DNA of 26,003 nt from JAETTH01 sp964455975. Its GTDB lineage: Bacteria; Bacillota; Clostridia; TANB77; CAG-508. Below the pieces are notes generated by a model. It was not told the DNA's origin. It searched no databases and saw only the letters and a program-made list of their open reading frames with translations. Positions 1 to 7,526 of the stretch are shown here, piece after piece. The position numbers were made by a program, and so were the translations under genes. The stretch lies in the NCBI GenBank assembly GCA_964455975.1, contig CAYVYP010000015.1, positions 1-26,003 on the forward strand, given 5' to 3'. The stretch's first letter is position 1. Every line of letters starts with the position of its first letter.

Positions 1-62
1 AAAGCATTTATTATGCTTACAAAGATTTTTTCGAAATTAAAGTGTCAAACTCCCGAAAATAA
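1..62 (+). CDS. 3' end of an upstream gene (partial, unidentified)
   Basis: The frame beginning at base 3 is open from the window edge to a TAA at 60-62 and would give about 19 C-terminal residues ending in VSNSRK. The stop sits directly on the ribosome binding site of the next gene, which is the usual packing of an operon. The piece is too short to assign a family. Frame 1 is also open through here, so which frame is used is uncertain. Confidence 0.35.
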   Translation, partial: SIYYAYKDFFEIKVSNSRK

Positions 63-76
63 AAGGAGATATGATT

Positions 77-754
77 ATGAAAAATTTTGGTAATATTTTG
101 TGGGGAATAGTTTTTATAACTGTTGGATTAATATTTGGATTAAATGCAATGGGAATTACAAATATTAATATATTTTTTAATGGATGGTGGACTTTATTTA
201 TAATAATTCCATGTTTAATATCTTATATTAAACAACCAACTAAATGGGGGAATTTAGTTGGAATATTAATTGGAATATTACTATTATTGGCATCACAAAA
301 AATAATAACATTTGAAGTAATATGGAAAATGATAATTCCAATGATATTTATATTAATAGGTTTAGGTATGATATTTGGAAATGCAATAAATAAGAAAGTA
401 AATGAAAAAATTAAAGAACTAAATAAAACATGCGAGGAAGAATACTGTGCAACATTTGCAGGACAAGAAATTAAACTTGATGAAGAAGAATTAAAAAATA
501 TAAGTGTTAATGCAATATTTGGTGGAATAGATATAGATGCAAGTAATGCTATAGTAAGTGAAGATAAAATAATAAATGTAAGTGCAATATTTGGTGGAGT
601 AGATATAAAGGTTCCAAGAAATGTAAATGTAAAAGTGAAATCAACACCAATATTTGGCGGAGTAGATAGTAAAATAAAAAATACAAATGATGCAAATATA
701 CCAACAATATATGTAAATGCATTTTGCTTATTTGGAGGTGCAGACATTAAATGA
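77..754 (+). CDS. LiaF-like membrane protein (cell-envelope stress response family)
   Basis: The first ~100 residues form about four hydrophobic membrane segments. The cytoplasmic C-terminal part carries four spaced copies of an IFGG/LFGG-D-I/V motif (for example AIFGGIDID, AIFGGVDIK, PIFGGVDSK, LFGGADIK), the beta-strand repeat pattern of the LiaF/YvqF C-terminal domain. LiaF in Bacillus is the membrane inhibitor of the LiaRS cell-wall-stress system; here no adjacent liaRS is visible, so that role is inference. I prefer the ATG at 77: the GGAG at 65-68 lies 8 bases before it, whereas the ATG at 71 is only 2 bases from the GGAG. The stop overlaps the next start (ATGA at 751-754), so the two genes are translationally coupled. 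Confidence 0.8.
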   Translation: MKNFGNILWGIVFITVGLIFGLNAMGITNINIFFNGWWTLFIIIPCLISYIKQPTKWGNLVGILIGILLLLASQKIITFEVIWKMIIPMIFILIGLGMIFGNAINKKVNEKIKELNKTCEEEYCATFAGQEIKLDEEELKNISVNAIFGGIDIDASNAIVSEDKIINVSAIFGGVDIKVPRNVNVKVKSTPIFGGVDSKIKNTNDANIPTIYVNAFCLFGGADIK

Positions 755-1602
755 GTGAAGGACAAAAAGTAATAAAATATATAGCAATTGCATTTGGAGT
801 TTTTTTAAGTGTTAATATAATTTCATGGATAGCATTTGGAATAATAACATTATTAGGAGTAGTAGGTTTTACAACAAATTTTAATACTACAATGGTAACA
901 ACACAGGAGATTATTAGTTTTGAAAATGAACTTCAAAATATAGAAAGTATAAAAAATTTAGATGTAAAAATAGGAGTTTCTAATTTTATTATTAAAATAG
1001 GAGAAAAAACAGATGTTAAAGCTACAAATGTTCCTGGAGATTTTACAGCTAAATTAAATGGAGATACATTAGAAATAAAAACTGATGAAATTAAAATTTG
1101 GAATTCAGGAGCAAATCATTCAGAAATAATTTTATATGTACCAGAAAGCTTTAAATTTGAAAATGTAAAAATAAAAACAGGAGTAAGTAGTACATATATA
1201 GAAAAATTAGATGCTAATAATATGGAACTAGAATTTGGAGTAGGAAAAGTAGAAATTGATAATATAACATCTAATAATACTAAAATTAAAACTGGAGCAG
1301 GAAAAGTTGATATAAATAATGCAATTGTTTCTAATACAAAATTAGAAACAGGAATAGGAAGTTTTTATTTTAAAGGGCAACTTATGAATAATTCATACAT
1401 CAACAGTGGTATTGGTAAATTAGATTTAAATTTAACTGATAATAAAGAAAATTATGCTATAAATACTCAAATGGGAATAGGTAGAATAAACATAGAAAAT
1501 ACAAAATGTGAAAATAATCAAACATATGGAAATGGAAATAATAAAATTAATGTAAACGGTGGAATAGGAAGTATAGATATTAATTTTATAAAAAATAACT
1601 AA
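751..1602 (+). CDS. DUF4097-type membrane-anchored beta-repeat protein
   Basis: The 283-residue protein has one strong hydrophobic segment near residues 9-40 and then a long, regular beta-rich region with repeated patterns such as KIKTGVSSTYIEKLDANN, EFGVGKVEIDNITSNN and KIKTGAGKVDINNA. This ladder of glycine turns and short strands is typical of the DUF4097 / putative adhesin repeat family (LiaG-like), often encoded beside LiaF-type or PspC proteins. It overlaps the LiaF-like gene by 4 bases (ATGA), so both are probably made from one message and act at the membrane. No catalytic motif is visible. Its stop codon lies inside the following terminator stem. Confidence 0.75.
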   Translation: MSEGQKVIKYIAIAFGVFLSVNIISWIAFGIITLLGVVGFTTNFNTTMVTTQEIISFENELQNIESIKNLDVKIGVSNFIIKIGEKTDVKATNVPGDFTAKLNGDTLEIKTDEIKIWNSGANHSEIILYVPESFKFENVKIKTGVSSTYIEKLDANNMELEFGVGKVEIDNITSNNTKIKTGAGKVDINNAIVSNTKLETGIGSFYFKGQLMNNSYINSGIGKLDLNLTDNKENYAINTQMGIGRINIENTKCENNQTYGNGNNKINVNGGIGSIDINFIKNN

Positions 1603-1629
1603 TGCATAAAATTGCATTAGTTATTTTTT
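1594..1629. terminator. Bidirectional terminator between convergent genes
   Basis: A perfect 13-bp stem (1594-1606 with 1613-1625) with a 6-base loop is flanked by A-tract on the left and T-tract on the right, so it can end transcription in both directions. The stop codon of the DUF4097 gene (TAA, 1600-1602) lies in the left arm. The restored stop codon of rqcH (minus strand, 1619-1617) lies in the right arm. Confidence 0.85.
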
Positions 1630-3333
1630 GGCTCTACATATAAAGTTTTATTATTCTTAAATATTACCATACCGAGGCTTACTACCTGAAGGTTTTTTTA
1701 CATCTTTTATAAAACAATAATCAACTGGAACATTAGAAGAAAGTTTTGCTTTGCTGTAATATGCAGCTAAACGACAACAAGCTTCTAATGTTTTTTGCGA
1801 TACTTGATTATTCTCTGTTTTCAATAAAACATGGCTTCCTCTAATATCTTTAGTATGAAACCAAATGTCAGTTGGTTTTCCTAGTTTTGTAGTCAAATAA
1901 TCATTTTGTTTATTATTTTTCCCAACATAAACTTTAAATCCATCAATAGTATAAATAAGAGGTTCATATTCTTCATGAACTTTTTTCTTATTAATTTTGT
2001 TTTTCTTTATTTTAGAATTTTCTTTTTTAAAGGTTTCTTTAAAAATTACATTATCAGAAATTTCTTCATATATTTCATCTATTTCTTTAATATTAGTAGC
2101 ACTTTCAAGTTCATAAATAATACTTTCTAAATAATCAATTTCTTTAGAGGTTTCTAATTTTTGAATAGAAACTATTTCTAAGGTTGATTTTAATTTATTG
2201 TATTTTTTAAAATATTTTTTTGCATTATATGATGGCGAAATAGTTTTATCTAAGGGAATTGTTATAACTTTATTCTCATCATAATAATTTTCTAATTCAA
2301 TAGAAGATATATTTTCTTTTGGAATCTTGTATAAGTTACTGGTTAATAATTCACCATATAACCTATAACTATCCATAGTATTACATTCTTTTAATTTAGA
2401 ATCTATGTTAGCAAGTTTTTTATTAATCTTTTTTAATTGTCCTAAAATAAGTTTTAACATGGTATTTCTATAATTTACAAAATTTTCATTTTGCTCTTTT
2501 GAACTATAAAAATCATTTAAAAACCAATTAATATTTAAATTATCTAAATTAGTATTAGAATTTAAATCTATAACATAATCATTTAAATAATTCTTACAAA
2601 AAATTTTAGAAGTTCCAAGTGAAGAACAAATAGATTTTATATAATTGTATATTTGCTCTAAATCCTCTTTTTTATTACTCTTATTAGAAATATTTAAAAT
2701 TTCTAATATATTTTGAATGAAAATTTTACTAATACCAGTATAAGCATTAGAAATAGAGGCATCTAATGTATTTTCACTAGAAGATATTAAGTTGAAAAAA
2801 TCGTTGAAATTAGAGTCTAAAAAGCTAATTTTATCTTCTTTAGGAAAGACATATTCTCTTGCAGGTAAAATATCTCTATAGGAATTAGATAAAGTGTCTA
2901 AATGACGTAGGCTATCTATAATTTTTCCATTTTCATTAACTAAAATAATATTACTATGTTTACCCATAAGTTCAACAATTAAACTTCTAGATATTAAGTC
3001 ATTAAGTTCATTGTAACCTTCTAATTTAAACTCTATAATTCTTTCTAAATCAAAAGTTATAATATCTTTTATTCTACTACCAATAAGATATTTTCTAAGT
3101 AGCATACAAAAATTAGGAGCAGATAAAGGATTAGGTTTAGCAGTAGTTGTAAGATTTACCCTATAACAATTAGAAGCAATATTAATATTTAAGGCATAAT
3201 TGTTTCCATTACAATAAATACTAAAAATAATTTCATTTTTAGATGGTTCAAATATTTTATTTATTTTCCCATTTATAATATTATTTTTTAACTCTAAACT
3301 TACAGCTTTGCAAGTAATTCCATCAAATGCCAT
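1617..3333 (-). CDS. rqcH: RqcH / FbpA family (NFACT) ribosome quality control protein, with +1 shift at CGG
   Basis: RqcH binds the peptidyl-tRNA-obstructed 50S subunit and recruits tRNA-Ala to add C-terminal alanine tails that mark stalled nascent chains for proteolysis. The protein starts MAFDGITCKAV, the standard NFACT start; ATG 3333 sits 9 bases after an AGGAG, while the upstream GTG at 3342 touches it. NFACT-N (about 1-265) is followed by a Lys/Glu-rich coiled coil (about 285-430) and the C-terminal NFACT-R domain with YTIDGFKVYVGKNNKQND and DIWFHTKDIRGSHV. The position matching the B. subtilis Asp97-Arg98 pair reads Glu97-Arg98. Read in one frame, the gene ends after KPRYGNI. Skipping the C of the in-frame CGG (1674-1672) gives KPGMVIFKNNKTLYVEPKNN and a stop at 1619-1617, the normal family ending, about 571 residues. 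Divergent from sigH. Confidence 0.9.
1671..1674 (-). other. CGG-T +1 frameshift site 1 (rqcH codon 554)
   Basis: On the minus strand the message reads CCT CGG TAT. Reading GGT after the extra C restores K-P-G-M-V, the conserved C-terminal motif of NFACT-R, and 17 further residues. This is the only in-frame CGG in the gene. Confidence 0.85.
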
Positions 3334-3363
3334 ATAATACACTCCTTAATTAAACTATTAACT

Positions 3364-3392
3364 ATTATATTACACTTTTAAATATTTATCAA
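3364..3392 (-). promoter_or_regulatory. Sigma-A type promoter for rqcH
   Basis: On the minus strand TTGATA (3392-3387) is separated by exactly 17 bases from TATAAT (3369-3364), 30 bases before the ATG. Confidence 0.75.
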
Positions 3393-3418
3393 ATAATACA
3401 AAAAAATGCATTTTTCTA

Positions 3419-3448
3419 TTGACTTTGTAAGATTAGCTAGATTATAAT
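3419..3448 (+). promoter_or_regulatory. Sigma-A type promoter for sigH
   Basis: TTGACT (3419-3424), 18-base spacer, TATAAT (3443-3448). It is back to back with the rqcH promoter, so the two genes are divergently transcribed from a 77-base region between the -10 boxes and share upstream DNA. Confidence 0.75.
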
Positions 3449-3490
3449 ACATTTATACTAATAAAAAAATGCAGGAGGTACTTTTAGCTT

Positions 3491-4147
3491 ATGACTAGCA
3501 GTGTGTTTTATTTTAAAGATAAAGACGAGTTTAGCAATATGAATGATGAAGACTTAATACAAATAATTAAGTCTGGTGATGAACACGCTTTAGAATATTT
3601 ATTAGATAGATATAAAAATTTAGTAAATATGAAGGTAAGCAAGTATTTTATTATTGGAGCAGAAAAAGAAGATATAGTTCAAGAGGGAATGATAGGTTTA
3701 TTTAAAGCAATAAAAAGTTTTAATGGAGAAAAACAAAATTCTTTTAAAACATTTGCAAATTTATGTATAGAAAGACAATTAATTACTGCAATAAAAACCT
3801 CTAATAGACAAAAACATATGCCACTTAATTCATATTTATCTTTAAACACATCAGCATATGATGAAGACGATGATACAAGTTTAATAGATGTATTTGATTC
3901 GAAATCTAGTGAAGATCCATTAGAGACAATAACAAGAAAAGAATATTATTCTTTAGTAGAAGACTCAATAGATAAATCTTTAAGTAGCTTTGAAAAACAA
4001 GTATTAAATAGATATATACAAGGTGAAAGCTATGTACAAATAGCAGCTAAATTGGATAGTCCAGTTAAATCAATAGATAATGCAATACAAAGAATTAGAA
4101 AAAAAGCAGTTAAAAGCCTAGAAAAAGAAAATGAAAATATAGTATAA
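3491..4147 (+). CDS. sigH: RNA polymerase sigma-H type factor
   Basis: The 218-residue protein is a sigma-70 family factor of the SigH (Spo0H) type, which in Bacillus and Clostridium directs early sporulation and stationary-phase genes. Region 2 reads DEDLIQIIKSGDEHALEYLLDRYKNL ... EDIVQEGMIGLFKAIKSFN, split here; the IVQEGMIGL core is diagnostic. Region 4 is near 165-212 with LSSFEKQVLNRYIQGESY and an IDNAIQRIRKKA recognition helix. The ATG is the first possible start because an in-frame TAG lies at 3485. AGGAGG at 3473-3478 is 12 bases upstream, longer than usual. It follows its own promoter and ends before a hairpin. In many Clostridia sigH lies in the translation-gene cluster; here the neighbours are rqcH, tRNA-Thr and ychF. 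Confidence 0.88.
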   Translation: MTSSVFYFKDKDEFSNMNDEDLIQIIKSGDEHALEYLLDRYKNLVNMKVSKYFIIGAEKEDIVQEGMIGLFKAIKSFNGEKQNSFKTFANLCIERQLITAIKTSNRQKHMPLNSYLSLNTSAYDEDDDTSLIDVFDSKSSEDPLETITRKEYYSLVEDSIDKSLSSFEKQVLNRYIQGESYVQIAAKLDSPVKSIDNAIQRIRKKAVKSLEKENENIV

Positions 4148-4151
4148 AATA

Positions 4152-4186
4152 AGCAATAAATTATAGTTAAAATATAATTTATTGCT
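4152..4186 (+). terminator. Hairpin after sigH
   Basis: A perfect 14-bp stem (4152-4165 with 4173-4186) around a 7-base loop lies just after the sigH stop. The tail (aatattaatta) is only moderately T-rich, so termination may be partial and some transcription may continue into the tRNA. Confidence 0.55.
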
Positions 4187-4200
4187 AATATTAATTATTT

Positions 4201-4276
4201 GCTTCTATAGTTCAGCAGGTAGAGCGCAGCCATGGTAAGGCTGAGGTCGCCAGTTCGATTCTGGCTGGAAGCTCCA
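4201..4276 (+). tRNA. tRNA-Thr (anticodon GGU), CCA encoded
   Basis: The full cloverleaf is readable: acceptor 4201-4207 with 4266-4272, D stem 4210-4213 with 4222-4225, anticodon stem 4227-4231 with 4239-4243, T stem 4249-4253 with 4261-4265 and the TTCGATT loop. The anticodon loop ATGGTAA (4232-4238) is a normal 7 bases with anticodon GGT at 4234-4236, reading ACC/ACT threonine codons. Discriminator T and CCA (4274-4276) are encoded. Confidence 0.95.
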
Positions 4277-4308
4277 AAATTGTTAAATTTAAGAAAGGAA
4301 GAATATAA

Positions 4309-5401
4309 ATGAAAATAGGTATAGTAGGACTTCCAAACGTTGGTAAAAGTACAATGTTTAACGCAATAACAAATGCAGGTGCAGAATGTGCAAATTATCC
4401 ATTTTGTACTATAGAACCTAATATAGGAGTTGTTCCTGTTCCAGATGAAAGATTAGATGAATTAACTAAAATGTATAATTCTGAAAAAATAACACATGCA
4501 ATAATAGAATTTGTTGATATAGCAGGTTTAGTTAAAGGTGCAAGTAAGGGAGAAGGTTTAGGAAATAAATTCTTATCACATATACGTGAGGTAGATAGCA
4601 TAGTTGAAGTAGTAAGATGTTTTGAAAATCCTAATGTAGTACATGTTGATGGAACTATAGATCCTATTAGAGATATTGAAACTATAAATTTAGAATTAGT
4701 TTTTTCTGATTTAGATATTATAGAAAAAAGATTAGAAAGAGCAAAAAAACAATTAAAAGCAGATAAAAAAGCACAATTTGAAATAGACTTATTAGAAAAA
4801 ATAAAAAAAGTTTTAGAAGAAGGTAAACCTGCTAGAAGTATAGAATTATCTGAAGAAGAAAAAGAAATAGCAAAAGATTTATTTTTATCAACATCAAAGC
4901 CAATATTATATATAGCAAATGTTTCAGAAGAACAATTACAAAATCCAGAAGAAGATGAAAATGTTAAAAAAGTTATAGAATATGCGAAAAATGAAAACGC
5001 AAAAGTAATTCCTTTATGTGTAAAAATAGAAGAAGAATTATCTTCATTAGAAGAACAAGATAAAAAAGAAATGCTAGAAGCAATTGGACTTGATGAATCT
5101 GGATTAGACAAAGTTATAAAAGCAAGTTATGACTTATTAGGACTAATGTCATTTTTAACAGCAGGAGAACCAGAAGTAAGAGCATGGACAATAAAAAAAG
5201 GAACAAAAGCACCAGAAGCAGCTGGAAAAATACATTCTGACATTCAAAGAGGATTTATAAGAGCTGAAATAGTTTCATATAAAGATTTAATGAAAGAAGG
5301 AAGCATGGTAGCAGCAAAAGAAAAAGGATTAGTAAGATCAGAAGGAAAAGAATATATTATGCAAGACCGGAGATATAGTATTATTTAGATTTAATGTATA
5401 A
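4309..5401 (+). CDS. ychF: Ribosome-binding ATPase YchF, with +1 shift at CGG
   Basis: YchF is an Obg-family P-loop NTPase that prefers ATP and binds ribosomes. Visible: G1 GLPNVGKST (about 6-14), NYPFCTIEP switch I, G3 DIAGLVKGAS, a coiled-coil insertion rich in Lys/Glu near 130-180, and the C-terminal TGS domain (TAGEPEVRAWTIKKGTKAPEAAGKIHSD). In a single frame the protein ends RRYSII after 359 residues, which is wrong for the family. Codon 354 is CGG (5368-5370). Skipping its C gives D-G-D-I-V-L-F-R-F-N-V and a TAA at 5399-5401, exactly the universal YchF ending, for a 363-residue protein of normal length. The start at 4309 follows AAAGGAAG. It lies 32 bases after the tRNA and may be co-transcribed with it. 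Confidence 0.93.
5368..5371 (+). other. CGG-A +1 frameshift site 2 (ychF codon 354)
   Basis: GAC CGG AGA becomes GAC (C) GGA GAT, restoring the near-invariant Asp-Gly-Asp of the YchF C-terminus. It is the only in-frame CGG in the gene. Confidence 0.9.
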
Positions 5402-5464
5402 AATATGTCAAAAATATTTATAAAAACAAAAATATTACATTTATATTACAATTTATTAAAAATA

Positions 5465-5493
5465 TTGACTAATTTAAAATGTAGTTATAGAAT
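5465..5493 (+). promoter_or_regulatory. Promoter for the LPxTG gene
   Basis: TTGACT (5465-5470), 17-base spacer, TAGAAT (5488-5493). It leaves a leader of about 90 bases that is very A-rich and has no evident structure. Confidence 0.55.
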
Positions 5494-5590
5494 ATAGATG
5501 AATTAAAGAAAGTTCTTTGTTGTATAAAAAATAAAAAAATACAAACAATAAGGAAAATAATATATATCTAAAGAAAAAGGAGAATTTAGA

Positions 5591-5950
5591 ATGGAAAAAT
5601 CAAATGTAAAAAAAGTAATTAGTATAGTAGCGTTAATAGTAATTTTATTAATAGTTTTAGGAATGGAAGCAAGAGCTACAGATAATGATGTTCTTAATGG
5701 ATTATTAAATACTGGATTAAATAATACGTTAAATGTAACAAATAATGCAGCTAATAATGTTACAAATAATACAGCTAATAATGTAACAAATAAGGTAGCT
5801 AATAATATAATTAATAATAGCACATATCAAAATATAAATCTTCCAAAGACTGGATTAGCAGAAGATTTTGGAATGGTAGCATTAATTGGAGTTTGTATAG
5901 TTTCAGCAATATATGCATATATAAAAATCAAAAATTATAATGTAAAATAA
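5591..5950 (+). CDS. Small Asn-rich LPxTG surface protein
   Basis: The 119-residue protein has an N-terminal signal peptide (Lys-rich start, hydrophobic core about 9-24, likely cleavage after EARA). A low-complexity Asn/Thr/Val region follows, then LPKTG near residue 83, a hydrophobic segment, and a short Lys-containing tail (YIKIKNYNVK). This is the layout of a sortase substrate covalently linked to peptidoglycan, though the spacing between LPKTG and the membrane segment is short and the tail is modest. The middle contains three 8-residue repeats. AAAGGAG at 5576-5582 supports the start. It is a single-gene unit with its own promoter and terminator. Function unknown; possibly a short surface spacer or an entropic-bristle peptide. 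Confidence 0.8.
   Translation: MEKSNVKKVISIVALIVILLIVLGMEARATDNDVLNGLLNTGLNNTLNVTNNAANNVTNNTANNVTNKVANNIINNSTYQNINLPKTGLAEDFGMVALIGVCIVSAIYAYIKIKNYNVK
5735..5806 (+). repeat. Three 24-bp tandem repeats encoding V-T-N-N/K-x-A-N-N
   Basis: Three in-frame 24-base units (5735-5758, 5759-5782, 5783-5806), each starting GTA/GTT ACA AAT and ending GCT AAT AAT. They probably vary in copy number by slippage. Confidence 0.8.
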
Positions 5951-5958
5951 TTTAAATT

Positions 5959-5990
5959 AAAGATAATTCTTTTATGGAATTATCTTTTTT
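5959..5990 (+). terminator. Rho-independent terminator after the LPxTG gene
   Basis: An 11-bp stem (5959-5969 with 5977-5987), 7-base loop, and T run to 5990. Confidence 0.85.
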
Positions 5991-6042
5991 GCTGAATAAA
6001 AAAGTAATAATTATTTAAAAATTGGATAATAATTAAGTTAAG

Positions 6043-6069
6043 CCTATTATGGAAAAATTCTATAATAGG
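6043..6069. other. Hairpin in the pyrH upstream region
   Basis: Bases 6043-6054 can pair with 6058-6069 (12 bp including one G-T, 3-base loop), followed by TATTATTTT. It could be a second, weak terminator or lie upstream of the pyrH promoter. The rest of 5991-6199 is A-rich with no coding signal. Confidence 0.35.
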
Positions 6070-6130
6070 TATTATTTTAAGTATAAAATTAAAAAATATT
6101 AAAATTTATAAAGAAAAATTAAAAAAAAGA

Positions 6131-6159
6131 TGCAATTTTATTTGCATATATGATAGAAT
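6131..6159 (+). promoter_or_regulatory. Possible promoter for the pyrH operon
   Basis: An extended -10 (TG-A-TAGAAT, 6151-6159) lies 17 bases after a weak -35 TGCAAT (6131-6136). An inverted ATGCAA/TTGCAT pair (6130-6135 and 6142-6147) overlaps the -35 and spacer and might be an operator. Confidence 0.4.
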
Positions 6160-6199
6160 ATAAAACATGTAAAATATAATTTAAGGAGAGTGTTTAAAT

Positions 6200-6916
6200 T
6201 TGGCTGATATAGCGTATAAAAGAATACTACTTAAACTAAGTGGAGAAGCATTAGCAGGAGATAAAAAAACAGGAGTATATGCAGATGTGCTTCGGTAAAA
6301 TATGTGACCAGATAAAAATTGTTGCAGATATGGGAGTAGAATTATCTATAGTAGTTGGAGGTGGAAATTTCTGGAGAGGTAGATATGGTCATCAAATGGA
6401 AAGAACTACTTCAGACTATATGGGAATGCTTGCTACTGCAATGAATGGATTAGCACTTCAAGATGCATTAGAAGCAAGAGGATTATCTACAAGACTTCAA
6501 ACAGCAATAGAAATGAGACAAATAGCAGAACCGTATATTAAAAGAAAAGCTACAAAACATTTAGAAAATGGTAGAGTTGTAATATTTTCTTGTGGAACTG
6601 GAAATCCTTATTTTACAACAGATACAGCAGCAGCACTTCGTGCAGCAGAAACAGGAGCAGAAGTAATATTACTTGCAAAANNNNNNNNNNAATAGATGGA
6701 GTATATTCAGCAGATCCAAAAATAGATGAAAATGCTGTAAAATATGATGAAATAAGTTACTTGGATATATTAAATAAAGATTTAAAAGTAATGGATTCAA
6801 CAGCAACTTCACTTTGCAGGGATAATAATATACCATTAATAGTTTTCGGAATAGATGAACCAGAAAACATGGTAAAAATAGTTAAGGGTGAAAAAATAGG
6901 AACAATAGTAAAATAA
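6200..6916 (+). CDS. pyrH: UMP kinase PyrH, with +1 shift at CGG and an assembly gap
   Basis: PyrH phosphorylates UMP to UDP in pyrimidine nucleotide synthesis and is essential. I take the TTG at 6200, 11 bases after AAGGAG (6183-6188), giving MADIAYKRILLKLSGEALAG, the standard UMP kinase start. The frame runs to VYADVL and meets CGG TAA at 6293-6298. Skipping the C gives VYADVLGKICDQIK and the frame continues through VVGGGNFWRGR, TSDYMGMLATAMN, QTAIEMRQIAEPYI, GTGNPYFTTDTAAALRAAE to ILLAK. Then comes N(10) at 6681-6690, and IDGVYSADPK, MDSTATSLCRDN, GTIVK to the stop. The two sides of the gap differ in frame by 11 bases, so the N run is a placeholder, not a measured length. First gene of pyrH-frr-uppS-cdsA-rseP. 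A downstream ATG at 6279 is not a credible start because it would drop the P-loop-like N-terminus. Confidence 0.93.
6293..6296 (+). other. CGG-T +1 frameshift site 3 (pyrH codon 32)
   Basis: CTT CGG TAA becomes CTT (C) GGT AAA. Without the shift, translation would stop after 32 residues of an essential enzyme, so the shift (or an error in the assembly) is needed for any product. Confidence 0.9.
6681..6690. other. Assembly gap (10 N) inside pyrH
   Basis: Ten N bases replace the codons between ILLAK and IDGVYS. In relatives this loop has only about two residues more, so little sequence is missing, but the frame across the gap shows that the true length is not 10. Confidence 0.95.
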
Positions 6917-6949
6917 AAATATTATATAAATATAAAGGAGAATTTAAAA

Positions 6950-7498
6950 ATGGATTATAGTAAAATAGAAGAAAAGATGAATAAAACAATAAGTGTATAT
7001 GAAGAAAATTTATCAGAAGTTAGAGCAGGAAGAGCAAATCCTGCAATATTAAACAGAATAAAAATAGATTATTATGGAGTTCCAACTCCAGTAAGCCAAG
7101 TAGCAGGAATTTCAGTTCCAGAAGCCAGATTAATAATAATACAACCATGGGATATAAGTATATTAAAAGAAATAGAAAAAGAAATATTAAAATCAGATAT
7201 TGGAATAAATCCAAATAATGATGGAAAAGTTATAAGACTTTCATTTCCAGAACTTAATGAGCAAAGAAGAAAAGAAATAGTAAAAGATATAAAGAAATCT
7301 GCTGAAGATGCAAAAGTGGCAGTAAGATCAATAAGAAGAGATGGAATAGATGAATTTAGAACAATGCAAAAAAATAGCGAAATAACAGAAGATGAATTAA
7401 AAGTAGCTGAAGATCAAATACAAAAAATAACAGATAAAAAAATAGAAGAAATAGAAAAAATGGTAGAAGCAAAAGAAAAAGAAGTTATGTCTATATAG
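6950..7498 (+). CDS. frr: Ribosome recycling factor
   Basis: RRF works with EF-G to split the post-termination ribosome into subunits. The 182-residue length and the sequence (SEVRAGRANPAILNRIKIDYYGVPTP begins the core, split here: RAGRANPAIL, YYGVPTPVSQVA, VRSIRRDGIDEF) are typical of the family, with long helices forming domain I and the YYGV beta domain II between residues about 30 and 105. It starts 33 bases after pyrH behind AAAGGAG, in the conserved order pyrH-frr-uppS. No frame problem and no in-frame CGG. Confidence 0.97.
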   Translation: MDYSKIEEKMNKTISVYEENLSEVRAGRANPAILNRIKIDYYGVPTPVSQVAGISVPEARLIIIQPWDISILKEIEKEILKSDIGINPNNDGKVIRLSFPELNEQRRKEIVKDIKKSAEDAKVAVRSIRRDGIDEFRTMQKNSEITEDELKVAEDQIQKITDKKIEEIEKMVEAKEKEVMSI

Positions 7499-7526
7499 AT
7501 TAATATGAAAACATAGGGAGAAAATC

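Noticed and set aside
4232..4238. The tRNA as a candidate for four-base decoding of CGG
   Set aside because: The anticodon loop has the normal 7 bases with anticodon GGU for threonine; it does not pair with CGGN.
4395..5111. Long minus-strand open frame opposite ychF
   Set aside because: A shadow of ychF codon bias, Ser/Phe-rich, no ribosome site or family resemblance.
6279..6695. A shorter pyrH starting at ATG 6279
   Set aside because: The restored TTG-start reading supplies the conserved YKRILLKLSGEALAG N-terminus and a proper ribosome site; 6279 has neither.
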